Assembly (NCBI GenBank): GCA_900548955.1
Contig: URMQ01000111.1
Coordinates: 1 to 5,690, forward strand
Direction: 5' to 3'
DNA from: an uncultured Eggerthella sp.
GTDB taxonomy: Bacteria > Actinomycetota > Coriobacteriia > Coriobacteriales > Eggerthellaceae
DNA length: 5,690 nt
The notes below the pieces were generated by a model. The model searched no databases, was not told the DNA's origin, and was given only the letters and a program-made list of their open reading frames with translations. The position numbers and the translations under genes are program-made. Shown here one piece after another: positions 1-5,654 of the stretch (position 1 is its first letter; every line of letters begins with the position of its first letter).

Positions 1-512
1 CGTTTGTTGAAGATACCCGCCTTGTTCGCGGCTTGGACTACTACACGCGTACGGTATTTGAAGTACAAGTGGACAATGGCATGGGTGCGCAAAATGCTAT
101 CGGCGGTGGCGGTCGTTATGACAAGCTGGCTAAAGAAGTTGGCGGTCGCGATGTGCCTGGTCTTGGTTTCGCACTTGGTTATGAGCGTTGCGTGTTGGCA
201 TTAGAGGCTGCAGGGGTGGAATTTCCTGAAGCATCAACACTCGATTTATTCGTTGCTTGCGTTGACGATTCGGTTCGTGATCGTGCCTTTTCTCTAGTTC
301 AAGAATGCCGTGATGCAGGAATTGCAACCGAAATGGATCATCAGCAGCGCAGCTTAAAGAGTCAGTTCAAGTTGGCTGATAAGCTTGGTTCTAAATGGGT
401 CGCTATTTTGGGTCCTGATGAACTTGCACAGAACAGCGTAAAAGTTCGCAATATGGAAAACCATGAAGAACAGCTTGTTGCGCTTGATGGTTTAGTAAAG
501 CTACTTGGTTAA
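1..512 (+). CDS. hisS: Histidyl-tRNA synthetase, C-terminal part (5' end outside window)
   Basis: This is the C-terminal 169 residues of class II histidyl-tRNA synthetase, which charges tRNA(His) with histidine using ATP in the cytoplasm. The first whole codon is at position 3 and the stop is TAA at 510-512. The fragment opens with the histidine-binding segment LVRGLDYYTRTVFE, followed by the glycine-rich GGGGRYD strand and motif 3 as GFALGYERCVLAL, whose Arg contacts ATP. Motif 3 has GYER where E. coli has GLER, a modest variation. From about visible residue 77 (TLDLFVACVD) to the end lies the alpha/beta anticodon-binding domain, with the family pattern RSLKSQFKLADKLG and a typical LGPDEL strand. 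No frameshift is seen. The start and promoter lie upstream of the window. A hairpin with flanking A/T tracts 66 nt after the stop probably ends this transcript before aspS. Family assignment is secure; the operon structure is inferred. Confidence 0.96.
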   Translation, partial: FVEDTRLVRGLDYYTRTVFEVQVDNGMGAQNAIGGGGRYDKLAKEVGGRDVPGLGFALGYERCVLALEAAGVEFPEASTLDLFVACVDDSVRDRAFSLVQECRDAGIATEMDHQQRSLKSQFKLADKLGSKWVAILGPDELAQNSVKVRNMENHEEQLVALDGLVKLLG

Positions 513-577
513 CGTAAAGCCTGTTTTCGAACGTAGTACATTACATTTGAAGAGTGGTAAAACTGTTCTTTTTTATA

Positions 578-615
578 AAAACCGCTTGTTAGTCATTCCT
601 GATGCAAGCGGTTTT
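578..615 (+). terminator. Intrinsic terminator after hisS (possibly bidirectional)
   Basis: An 11-bp perfect inverted repeat, AAAACCGCTTG at 578-588 and CAAGCGGTTTT at 605-615, is separated by 16 nt. Inside the loop, CAT at 594-596 can pair with ATG at 602-604, giving a bulged longer stem. The GC-rich core flanked by A's on the left and T's on the right is the usual shape of a factor-independent terminator working in either direction. It lies 66 nt after the hisS stop, so it probably separates hisS from aspS transcription. The T run is short (four), so termination may be partial. Confidence 0.7.
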
Positions 616-631
616 CGCTATAGTATTACGG

Positions 632-660
632 TTGACAAAAAATGTAGAAGAACTTGTAGC
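632..660 (+). promoter_or_regulatory. Candidate aspS promoter (good -35, weak -10)
   Basis: A perfect TTGACA -35 box lies at 632-637, just downstream of the hisS terminator. At 17-nt spacing the -10 would be TGTAGC (655-660), which matches the TATAAT consensus at only three of six positions. The position, after a terminator and 113 nt before the aspS start, makes a promoter here sensible, but the poor -10 keeps this tentative. A transcript from here would carry a leader of about 105 nt with two small hairpins, 679-695 and 702-719. Confidence 0.3.
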
Positions 661-678
661 GGTGGCGATATTTTTCAA

Positions 679-719
679 AGGAATGTTTTATTCCTAAACA
701 AAGTACCATTGCTGGTGTT
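679..719 (+). other. Two small tandem hairpins in the aspS leader
   Basis: AGGAAT (679-684) and ATTCCT (690-695) form a 6-bp stem with a 5-nt loop. Immediately after, 702-708 can pair with 713-719 (core ACCA/TGGT, loop TTGC, two G-U pairs). Both are short enough to arise by chance. There is no T-box signature (no AGGGTGG-ACCGCG-like antiterminator element) and no terminator next to the aspS start, so I do not call a riboswitch. Confidence 0.2.
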
Positions 720-772
720 ATGAGTGCTTTTACTGGGAAGAATCATAAGTTGGACGAGGAGAAAGTGAAATC

Positions 773-2551
773 ATGACAGATTTCCTTAACGAGTACTGCA
801 TGCATTCTCATACATGTGGTCAGTTGCGTCGCGAAGACGTGGACACTGAAGTAACCTTGACGGGTTGGGTATGGCACAACCGTGACCATGGTGGCCTTAT
901 CTTTATCGACCTTCGTGACCGCGATGGCTACACTCAGTGCGTAGTAGACCCTGATTGTGTAAGCGCTGAAGAATTTTCTGTTGCTGAGCATCTCGGACGC
1001 GAATATGTAATCGAAGTAGCGGGTAAGGTTCGCGCTCGTATGGACGAAGCAGTGAACCCCAATATGGCTACGGGTGAAATCGAAGTTCTTGCGAGCTCGG
1101 TAAAGGTTTTGAATTCTTCGGTAACTCCTCCGTTCTCTATTGAAGATGGTATTGAAACTGACGAAACCACTCGTATGAAGTGGCGCTACCTTGACCTTCG
1201 TCGTCCAGAAATGTATGCAAATCTTAAGTTGCGTCATCAGGTTGCTCAAGCAATGCGTGGCGCTTTGAACGAACGCGGCTTCTTGGAAGTTGAAACTCCA
1301 ATTTTGGCAAACTCAACTCCTGAAGGTGCTCGCGACTATATCGTTCCTTCTCGTCCAAATCCTGGTAAGTTCTATGCGCTGCCTCAGAGCCCTCAGCAGT
1401 TTAAGCAGATGCTTATGGTTGGTGGCATCGAGCGCTACTACCAGATTGCACGTTGCTTCCGCGACGAAGATCTTCGTGCTGATCGTCAGCCTGAATTCAC
1501 CCAGGTTGATATTGAGATGAGCTTCGTTAAGGGCGAAGATGTCATGGTCATGATGGAAGACGTTATGGCTGAAACTCTGAAGGCTGTTGGTGTTGAGCAT
1601 CAGTTCCCTCTGCAGCGTATGCAGTACTCCGAAGCAATGGATCGTTTTGGTTGCGACCGTCCTGATGTTCGCTTCGGCATGGAACTGGTAGACCTTACCG
1701 ATATCGTTAAAGATTGCGGCTTTAAGGTATTCTCTGGCGCTGTCCAGTCTGGCGGCATCGTAAAGTGCATTAATGCTCGTGGTGCAGGCGACTGGAGCCG
1801 TGGCGAAATCGAGAAGCTTGCTGATGTGGCTGCTGCTAATGGTGCTAAGGGTATGGCTTGGATTGCTTTTACGACTGATGGCAAGGAAAAGAGCCCAATC
1901 ATTAAGTTCTTCGATGATGAAACCTACGCAAAAATCAAGGAAGCTGCTGATGTTCAGCCAGGCGACTTGCTTTTGTTTGCTGCTGATACCTATGAGATTG
2001 CTAACGCCGTTTTGGCAGCGCTTCGTTTGCATATGGCTGATGCTCTTGGGATTGAACGCAAGGGTCATGCGTTGCTTTGGGTTGTTAACTTCCCAATGTT
2101 CCGCTACGACGAAGACGAAAAGAAGTACGCTGCAGAACATCATCCTTTCACGCATGTTCTGGAAGAGGATTTGGACAAAATCGAATCTGCTCCTCTTGAA
2201 TGCGGCAGCTATTCTTACGACTTGGTTATGGACGGCTTTGAAGTTGGTGGCGGCACCATCCGTATCCATAACGCTGAAGAACAGAAGCGCATCTTGCGCG
2301 TTTGCGGCTTGACCGATGAAGAAATTGAAGAGAAGTTCGGTCACCTTATTCATGCACTCGAGTTGGGTGCTCCTCCTCATGGTGGCATTGCTTTGGGCTT
2401 GGATCGTTTGGTTATGCTGCTTGCAGGCAAGCAGTCTATTCGTGACGTTATTGCGTTCCCGAAGACCTCAAGCGCATCTGATCCTATGACGGGTGCTCCT
2501 AGCCAGGTAACCACGCGTCAGCTTAAAGAAGTTGCTCTGCGCATTCTGTAA
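773..2551 (+). CDS. aspS: Aspartyl-tRNA synthetase, bacterial type, probably non-discriminating
   Basis: A complete 592-residue class IIb synthetase that attaches aspartate to tRNA(Asp) in the cytoplasm; the length is normal for the bacterial type. The N-terminal OB-fold anticodon-binding domain covers about residues 14-115 (GWVWHNRDHGGLIFIDLRDR). The catalytic core shows motif 1 around 163-178 (GFLEVETPIL), the TPEGARDY flipping loop (182-189), QSPQ (205-208), motif 2 with FRDEDLRADRQPEFTQ (229-244), and motif 3 with PPHGGIALGLDRL (534-546). The GAD insertion domain of bacterial enzymes lies between about 285 and 420. The ATG at 773 is chosen because GAGGAG (756-761) sits 11 nt upstream; a later in-frame ATG at 800 has no such site. 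His39, in RDHGG, replaces the Leu of discriminating E. coli AspRS, suggesting this enzyme may also charge tRNA(Asn). It lies downstream of hisS, as in many Gram-positives, but behind a terminator. Confidence 0.97.
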   Translation: MTDFLNEYCMHSHTCGQLRREDVDTEVTLTGWVWHNRDHGGLIFIDLRDRDGYTQCVVDPDCVSAEEFSVAEHLGREYVIEVAGKVRARMDEAVNPNMATGEIEVLASSVKVLNSSVTPPFSIEDGIETDETTRMKWRYLDLRRPEMYANLKLRHQVAQAMRGALNERGFLEVETPILANSTPEGARDYIVPSRPNPGKFYALPQSPQQFKQMLMVGGIERYYQIARCFRDEDLRADRQPEFTQVDIEMSFVKGEDVMVMMEDVMAETLKAVGVEHQFPLQRMQYSEAMDRFGCDRPDVRFGMELVDLTDIVKDCGFKVFSGAVQSGGIVKCINARGAGDWSRGEIEKLADVAAANGAKGMAWIAFTTDGKEKSPIIKFFDDETYAKIKEAADVQPGDLLLFAADTYEIANAVLAALRLHMADALGIERKGHALLWVVNFPMFRYDEDEKKYAAEHHPFTHVLEEDLDKIESAPLECGSYSYDLVMDGFEVGGGTIRIHNAEEQKRILRVCGLTDEEIEEKFGHLIHALELGAPPHGGIALGLDRLVMLLAGKQSIRDVIAFPKTSSASDPMTGAPSQVTTRQLKEVALRIL

Positions 2552-2567
2552 ACTTTTTTAAACATTG

Positions 2568-2655
2568 AGCCCACGCTTTGCTTAAAACCACCAAAGAGCG
2601 CTAAGGTATGAAGCGCTAAGGTGGGGCAGAGCGTGGGCTTTGCTTTTGCTTTTGT
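2568..2655 (+). terminator. Large composite stem-loop terminator after aspS
   Basis: AGCCCACGCT (2568-2577) pairs perfectly with AGCGTGGGCT (2630-2639), starting 17 nt after the aspS stop. The stem extends inward through T-G, T-A, G-C and C-G (2578-2581 with 2626-2629). After a bulge of A's, CCACC (2588-2592) pairs with GGTGG (2620-2624), and the self-complementary AGCGCT at 2597-2602 and 2612-2617 closes a 9-nt apical loop. The tail is T-rich but interrupted (TTTGCTTTTGCTTTTG). The GC-rich stem plus T-rich tail fits the aspS terminator. Its roughly 72-nt length and layered stem are unusual for a plain terminator. Confidence 0.65.
2597..2622 (+). repeat. 11-bp tandem direct repeat inside the terminator apex
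   Basis: AGCGCTAAGGT occurs at 2597-2607 and again at 2612-2622, separated by ATGA. Each copy contains the palindrome AGCGCT, so the two copies can also pair as the inner stem of the hairpin. The repeat therefore has dual geometry: direct repeat in DNA and inverted pairing in RNA. Confidence 0.85.
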
Positions 2656-2710
2656 CCTAGTCGCTTTACTATTGATGCTGGTGTTTCGTCTAGTGTTGCT
2701 GATGTTTCTT

Positions 2711-2739
2711 TTGGCATTACTTCTGGTTTCTTCTAGTAT
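2711..2739 (+). promoter_or_regulatory. Candidate promoter for the HAD phosphatase gene
   Basis: TTGGCA (2711-2716, five of six matches to the -35 consensus) is followed after exactly 17 nt by TAGTAT (2734-2739, four of six matches to the -10). It lies between the aspS terminator and the next gene, about 57 nt before that gene's start, which is a sensible place. The surrounding tract is T-rich, so chance matches are more likely than usual. Confidence 0.35.
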
Positions 2740-2757
2740 TACTTTTGGTTTCGCTAG
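2716..2757 (+). repeat. Imperfect tandem repeat of about 21 bp in T-rich gap
   Basis: Segments 2716-2736 and 2738-2757 are near copies: both run ATTACTT, then C or T, then TGGTTTC, and end in CTAG, differing by one substitution and a small indel region. Looser relatives (TGGTGTTTCGTCTAG, TGATGTTTCTTTTGG) lie just upstream at 2679-2714, so the tract looks like a decayed array. No coding function is supported. Confidence 0.5.
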
Positions 2758-2796
2758 GCGGGTTGCTTGTAGTTTTTTTGGAAGGATGGGATATTC

Positions 2797-3573
2797 GTGC
2801 AACGAAAATATTTCTTTTTCGACTACGACGGTACTCTAGCGGTTCCGCGTACACGTGAAATTCCCTCTTCTACGCAAGAAACAATCAGACGTCTGCGCGA
2901 AAACGGCCACTTTATTGCACTTGCGACGGGCAGACTTCAGATAAATGCGGTTGATTTTATTTCTTCTATTGGCATTGATAATTTGGTTGCCGATGGTGGG
3001 TATTCGGTTACGCTAGCAGGAGATTTAAAGTGGATGGATCCACTGCCGCTTGAGCCTGTGAAGCAGTGTTTGCATATTCTTGATGATCACCACATTCCTT
3101 GGGCGGTAACCACTGCTAATGAATTAGTACGTTATTCGCCACGCGAAGATTTCGCAGAAATTGCGGGTGATTACTATGTTCCTACGCACTATGATCCAAA
3201 TCTTGCGATTGAAAGCCTTCAGACGGTGTATAAAGCATATATTCCTTGTAAGGCTGAAGACGAACATAAGGTGCTTGAAACAGGCGCGTTAGATGGAGTG
3301 CCGCACGTTCGTTATAATTCCGATACTATTTTCATTGAGCCAATGGATAAACAACGTGGCATAAAATACCTTATGAATTTGCTTGATGCTCCTATTGAAG
3401 ATGTAGTAGTGTTTGGCGATGGCTTTAATGATGTATCTATGTTTCTTCCCGAGTGGACCTCAATTGCCATGGGGAATGCGCGCGAGGTTCTCAAAGAGCG
3501 GGCAGATTACATTACGACTGACTGCGATGCTGATGGCATCATGAACGCCTGCAAGCATTTTGGTTGGATTTAG
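2797..3573 (+). CDS. HAD-superfamily phosphatase, Cof-type (class IIB)
   Basis: A 258-residue cytoplasmic phosphatase of the Cof/YbiV-like group; members usually hydrolyse sugar phosphates or cofactor phosphates (family knowledge), and the substrate cannot be read from the sequence. Motif I is FFFDYDGTL, with nucleophile Asp9 and acid/base Asp11. Motif II is LATGR with Thr44, the motif III lysine is probably Lys185 in MDKQRGIKYL, and motif IV is FGDGFNDVSMF with Asp208 and Asp212 for Mg2+. The C2 cap lies between about residues 80 and 175, and the C-terminus has the usual MGNAREVLKERADYIT strand. The canonical NGA after motif II is DGG here (66-68). The start is GTG at 2797, supported by GGAAGGA (2780-2786) 10 nt upstream; the ATG at 2786 is out of frame. 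The gene lies 245 bp after aspS and 81 bp before the DUF5662 gene, with which it may share a transcript. Confidence 0.92.
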   Translation: MQRKYFFFDYDGTLAVPRTREIPSSTQETIRRLRENGHFIALATGRLQINAVDFISSIGIDNLVADGGYSVTLAGDLKWMDPLPLEPVKQCLHILDDHHIPWAVTTANELVRYSPREDFAEIAGDYYVPTHYDPNLAIESLQTVYKAYIPCKAEDEHKVLETGALDGVPHVRYNSDTIFIEPMDKQRGIKYLMNLLDAPIEDVVVFGDGFNDVSMFLPEWTSIAMGNAREVLKERADYITTDCDADGIMNACKHFGWI

Positions 3574-3605
3574 ACACGAGTGCTTGCATGATGAACGCGG
3601 GCAAG
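3536..3605 (+). repeat. 20-nt near-duplicate across the HAD stop, plus 8-bp inverted repeat
   Basis: Positions 3536-3555 (last codons of the HAD gene) and 3586-3605 (intergenic) match at 17 of 20 bases with an offset of exactly 50; both contain GCAT, ATGAACGC and GCAAG. Between them, TGCAAGCA (3550-3557) and TGCTTGCA (3581-3588) form an 8-bp inverted repeat around the HAD stop codon. No T-tract follows, so a terminator is unlikely. It may be remnant tandem duplication or chance. Confidence 0.5.
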
Positions 3606-3654
3606 TTTGCAACAACGGGTGCGCGGAAAGACGGCAGTGTAGGTTAGGGTAACG

Positions 3655-4236
3655 ATGGGTTCAGTATCTAGAGGATGGCATCATTTTTGCACTATTACAC
3701 ACCACAAAGGACTGGTGCTTCGCTATTGCTTTCGAGTGGGGCTTTACTGGCAAGGTATCGTGCATGATCTGTCGAAGTATTCCTTGACTGAATTTCGCGT
3801 TGGTGTTCACTACTATCAGGGTGATAGAAGCCCTAATACGGCAGAGCGTGCCGACATTGGTTATTCTACGGCTTGGATGCACCATAAGGGGCGCAACAAG
3901 CATCATTACGAATACTGGACTGATATGAGGGCTAATCGTGATGCAACGTTTGAAGGGAAGCCTATTCCTACGCGCTACGTTGTAGAAATGCTGTGTGATC
4001 GCGTAGCGGCAAGTAAGGTATATCAGGGAAGTGCCTATAAAGACGATAGTGCGCTCAATTATTTCAAATTAGAACAAAGCGCTCAGGGCGATTTAATGTT
4101 CCACCCTGAATCGCAACAGCTTCTTGAGACTATGCTTACCTGGCTTGCAGAAGAGGGTGAGAAGACTGCCTTTAAGCGCATTCGCACCGAAATAGTAAAG
4201 GCGCGGTATACCACGCCTTCAACTAAGAAATTTTAG
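3655..4236 (+). CDS. DUF5662 family protein, function unknown
   Basis: A 193-residue soluble protein that I recognise as DUF5662, a family seen mainly in Firmicutes and related gut or oral bacteria; no activity is established to my knowledge. The conserved core is VHDLSKYSLTEF (36-47), YYQGDRSP (53-60) and GYSTAWMHHKGRNKHHYEYW (69-88), followed by YVVEMLCDRVAAS (108-120). The ordered His/Asp residues (HD at 37-38, HH at 76-77, HH at 83-84, CD at 114-115) resemble a helical metal-binding site of HD-domain type, so a metal-dependent hydrolase is a reasonable guess, but only a guess. No signal peptide or membrane helix is evident. The ATG at 3655 is the first possible in-frame start, because TAG stands at 3640-3642; the ribosome site is weak (AGGTTAGGG, 3641-3649). 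It follows the HAD gene by 81 bp with no convincing terminator between, so co-transcription is plausible. Confidence 0.85.
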   Translation: MGSVSRGWHHFCTITHHKGLVLRYCFRVGLYWQGIVHDLSKYSLTEFRVGVHYYQGDRSPNTAERADIGYSTAWMHHKGRNKHHYEYWTDMRANRDATFEGKPIPTRYVVEMLCDRVAASKVYQGSAYKDDSALNYFKLEQSAQGDLMFHPESQQLLETMLTWLAEEGEKTAFKRIRTEIVKARYTTPSTKKF

Positions 4237-4241
4237 TTTTT
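4221..4241 (+). terminator. Weak terminator-like hairpin at the DUF5662 stop
   Basis: AACTAA (4221-4226) pairs with TTAGTT (4233-4238) across a 6-nt loop, and a run of five T's spans 4237-4241. The stem is short and AT-rich and includes the stop codon, so it would be weak at best. It is the only hairpin with a T-run near this gene end. Confidence 0.25.
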
Positions 4242-4363
4242 CGCTATCTTCGATTCGTTATATTCTGCTAACGCAATGCTATTCGCAAGTTTTTTACATT
4301 AATACAGTATTTACGTTTGCTGAGTAGACGTTCTGAAGCGCCGTTTTGGAAGAACACCTATAA

Positions 4364-4434
4364 AGCGAAGCCCCTGATTAGCCAGCAAATATTCTGGGAT
4401 AGACAGGAAATGCGGGCGTTATTACCGCTTCGCT
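4364..4434. repeat. 8-bp inverted repeat closing a structured 71-nt segment
   Basis: AGCGAAGC (4364-4371) and GCTTCGCT (4427-4434) are perfectly complementary. Inside, CCTG (4373-4376) can pair with CAGG (4404-4407), and CCAG (4382-4385) with CTGG (4394-4397), nested. GCGG (4412-4415) can alternatively pair with CCGC (4425-4428), competing with the outer stem. On the minus strand only a three-T run follows the stem, so it is at most a weak terminator for cysE read-through. The short inner helices could be chance. Confidence 0.35.
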
Positions 4435-4454
4435 CTTAGTGTTCTTTCAAAACG

Positions 4455-4493
4455 AAAAAAGCGCGGAAGCGTTTACGAAGAAACGTAAATGCT
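4455..4493 (-). terminator. Probable terminator of the cysE-like gene
   Basis: On the minus strand AGCATTTACG (4493-4484) pairs with CGTAAACGCT (4477-4468), ten pairs with one G-U, across a TTTCTT loop. Seven nucleotides later comes a run of six T's (4460-4455). It lies about 83 nt beyond the cysE stop. The gap between stem and T-run is longer than ideal, which lowers confidence. On the plus strand no T-run follows, so it serves the leftward gene. Confidence 0.4.
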
Positions 4494-4575
4494 GTATTGA
4501 ATACTTAAACTTGTTCCAAAAGCATCATTTATTCAGAAACGCAAAACGATACGTGCAGGCATTTTTGCAGCGATA

Positions 4576-5508
4576 TTATTCCCAGCTCGGACCGTTCTTG
4601 GGCTTTGGCTGGCGGACGTTAATGCGCTGGCCTTCCAAAGTTACACGAGAATATGGAGGAACAGATTCGGTAACAAAGGCACTACCAGCAATTACCGTAC
4701 CTTCGCCAACTACTGTTTCGCCACCTAAAACGCTTGCATTGGAATAAATAGTTACGTTGTCTTCGATAGTAGGATGACGCTTTACACCTGCAAGCTTCTG
4801 GCCAGCACGAGTGGAAAGTGCACCAAGTGTTACGCCCTGGTAGATTTTTACGTGATTCCCGATGGTAGTGGTTTCGCCAATTACAACGCCCGTTGCGTGG
4901 TCGATGAAGAAGTATTCGCCAATAGTTGCGCCCGCATTGATGTCAACGCCCGTACCACTGTGAGCATATTCGGTCATGATGCGGGGGATCAAAGGCACCT
5001 GCTGTAAATACAGTTCATGAGCGATGCGATAAACGAAAATGGCGAAGAATCCTGGGTAAGAGAAGATAATTTCCTCTTTGCTTTGTGCTGCAGGGTCACC
5101 ATCGAATGCCGCCTGCACGTCAGTAAGAAGAATGCGCTGAATTTCTGGAAGTTTGTCAAAGAAGTTTTTGCAGATTTCATCTACGCGTGCATCCACTTCT
5201 TCTTCGCATGCCATGCATTTAGACGGATCTTCGTTATCGCGCGCGCAGCGGAAGGCGAGGGCTTCGTAGAGCTGTTTGCGCAGAGCATCTTCGATGCGGA
5301 TAAGGGTTTCGCCAATGAAGTATTCAGGATTGGTGCCCGTAGGGGTTTCATCGCCAAAATAACGAGGAAACATTACGCGACGAATATCTTTGATAATGCC
5401 GATGATTACCTTTTTGTTAGGAAAGTGCTTATCGGGATCGGTGAAGAATATTTCGGGAGTGCTGTAGTTTTTAGCTATGGCACCAACGATGGTATCAAGA
5501 TTTTCCAT
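4576..5508 (-). CDS. cysE: Serine O-acetyltransferase, long form (CysE/EpsC-like)
   Basis: A 310-residue cytoplasmic enzyme that transfers acetyl from acetyl-CoA to L-serine, giving O-acetylserine for cysteine synthesis. An alpha-helical N-terminal domain (about 1-180) has the conserved GDPAA (Asp138, matching serine-binding Asp92 of E. coli CysE) and YPGFFAIFVYRIAHELY (151-167). The C-terminal left-handed beta helix follows, with DINAGATIG (Asp189, equivalent to catalytic Asp143), DHATG (Asp203, His204, equivalent to Asp157/His158), YQGVTLGALS and KRHP (Arg244, His245). All catalytic residues are present; the common DIHPGA is DINAGA here. The helical domain carries an unusual Cys88-x9-Cys98-x2-Cys101 cluster. 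The frame stays open 45 codons further upstream, but ATG at 5508-5506 is chosen: it gives the usual family length and places GAAAGAG (5521-5515) 6 nt ahead, whereas the ATG at 5514 directly abuts that site. No cysK partner is in view. In this family cysteine usually feedback-inhibits through the C-terminal tail. Confidence 0.93.
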   Translation of the reverse strand: MENLDTIVGAIAKNYSTPEIFFTDPDKHFPNKKVIIGIIKDIRRVMFPRYFGDETPTGTNPEYFIGETLIRIEDALRKQLYEALAFRCARDNEDPSKCMACEEEVDARVDEICKNFFDKLPEIQRILLTDVQAAFDGDPAAQSKEEIIFSYPGFFAIFVYRIAHELYLQQVPLIPRIMTEYAHSGTGVDINAGATIGEYFFIDHATGVVIGETTTIGNHVKIYQGVTLGALSTRAGQKLAGVKRHPTIEDNVTIYSNASVLGGETVVGEGTVIAGSAFVTESVPPYSRVTLEGQRINVRQPKPKNGPSWE

Positions 5509-5578
5509 GTTCATCTCTTTCGGTCGGTCTATGCGATTTTGGTTCACGTTTGCTCTGTTGCCAATTTGCGAGGTAGTA

Positions 5579-5603
5579 GCTACATGGTGGTTGGTACTGT
5601 AGC
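5579..5603 (-). other. Small hairpin in the cysE leader
   Basis: GCTACA and TGTAGC (5579-5584 and 5598-5603) form a perfect 6-bp stem with a 13-nt loop, about 70 nt upstream of the cysE start. There is no T-run and no recognisable riboswitch core. It may be a leader structure or chance. Confidence 0.2.
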
Positions 5604-5654
5604 GACTCGCGGCGTTGAGTAGATAAACTGAACATGCTCGCATTAAGTCGATTT

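Larger units (their letters stand above)
4237..4575. other. Non-coding gap between convergent genes, with several inverted repeats
   Basis: This 339-bp gap between the DUF5662 gene and the convergent cysE-like gene holds no gene I can support. The longest candidate frame, GTG at 4439 reading rightward, lacks a ribosome site and runs about 170 bp into the antisense of cysE. The gap contains an 8-bp inverted repeat (4364-4371 with 4427-4434) enclosing a 55-nt interior, and a 10-bp hairpin at 4468-4493. No tRNA, insertion sequence or attachment site was recognised. Confidence 0.6.

Noticed and set aside
505..723. 72-codon frame on + strand between hisS and aspS (TTG start)
   Set aside because: It starts inside the hisS 3' end without a ribosome site, runs through the terminator hairpin, and shows no recognisable motif.
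640..772. T-box or other riboswitch in front of aspS
   Set aside because: The GGTGG at 661-665 region lacks the conserved T-box antiterminator sequence, and there is no terminator hairpin between it and the aspS start.
1313..2380. Long 355-codon frame on the - strand opposite aspS
   Set aside because: It is a shadow of aspS, whose codon use leaves the antisense frame open; no family motif is visible.
2518..2802. Basic 94-codon frame on the - strand between aspS and the HAD gene
   Set aside because: Its TTG start lies inside the HAD gene, it overlaps the end of aspS and the terminator hairpin, and its Lys/Arg/Thr-rich content is the complement of the T-rich tract.
2621..2839. Hydrophobic 72-codon frame that could suggest a small membrane protein
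   Set aside because: Hydrophobicity follows from the T-rich strand; it starts inside the aspS terminator stem and overlaps the start of the HAD gene in another frame.
4439..4747. Open frame on + strand with a protein-like, basic first half (GTG start)
   Set aside because: It has no ribosome binding site and runs about 170 bp into the antisense of the well-supported cysE gene; the Lys/Asn/Gln-rich look is what A-rich sequence gives by chance.
5585..5612. T-box-like GGTGGTTGGTAC on the + strand near the window end
   Set aside because: It only loosely resembles the T-box core, has no terminator, and no synthetase or amino-acid gene can be seen downstream before the window ends.
5509..5643. N-terminal extension of the cysE protein by 45 residues
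   Set aside because: The extension has no conserved motif or ribosome site, while the ATG at 5508 has a purine-rich site 6 nt upstream and gives the normal family length.
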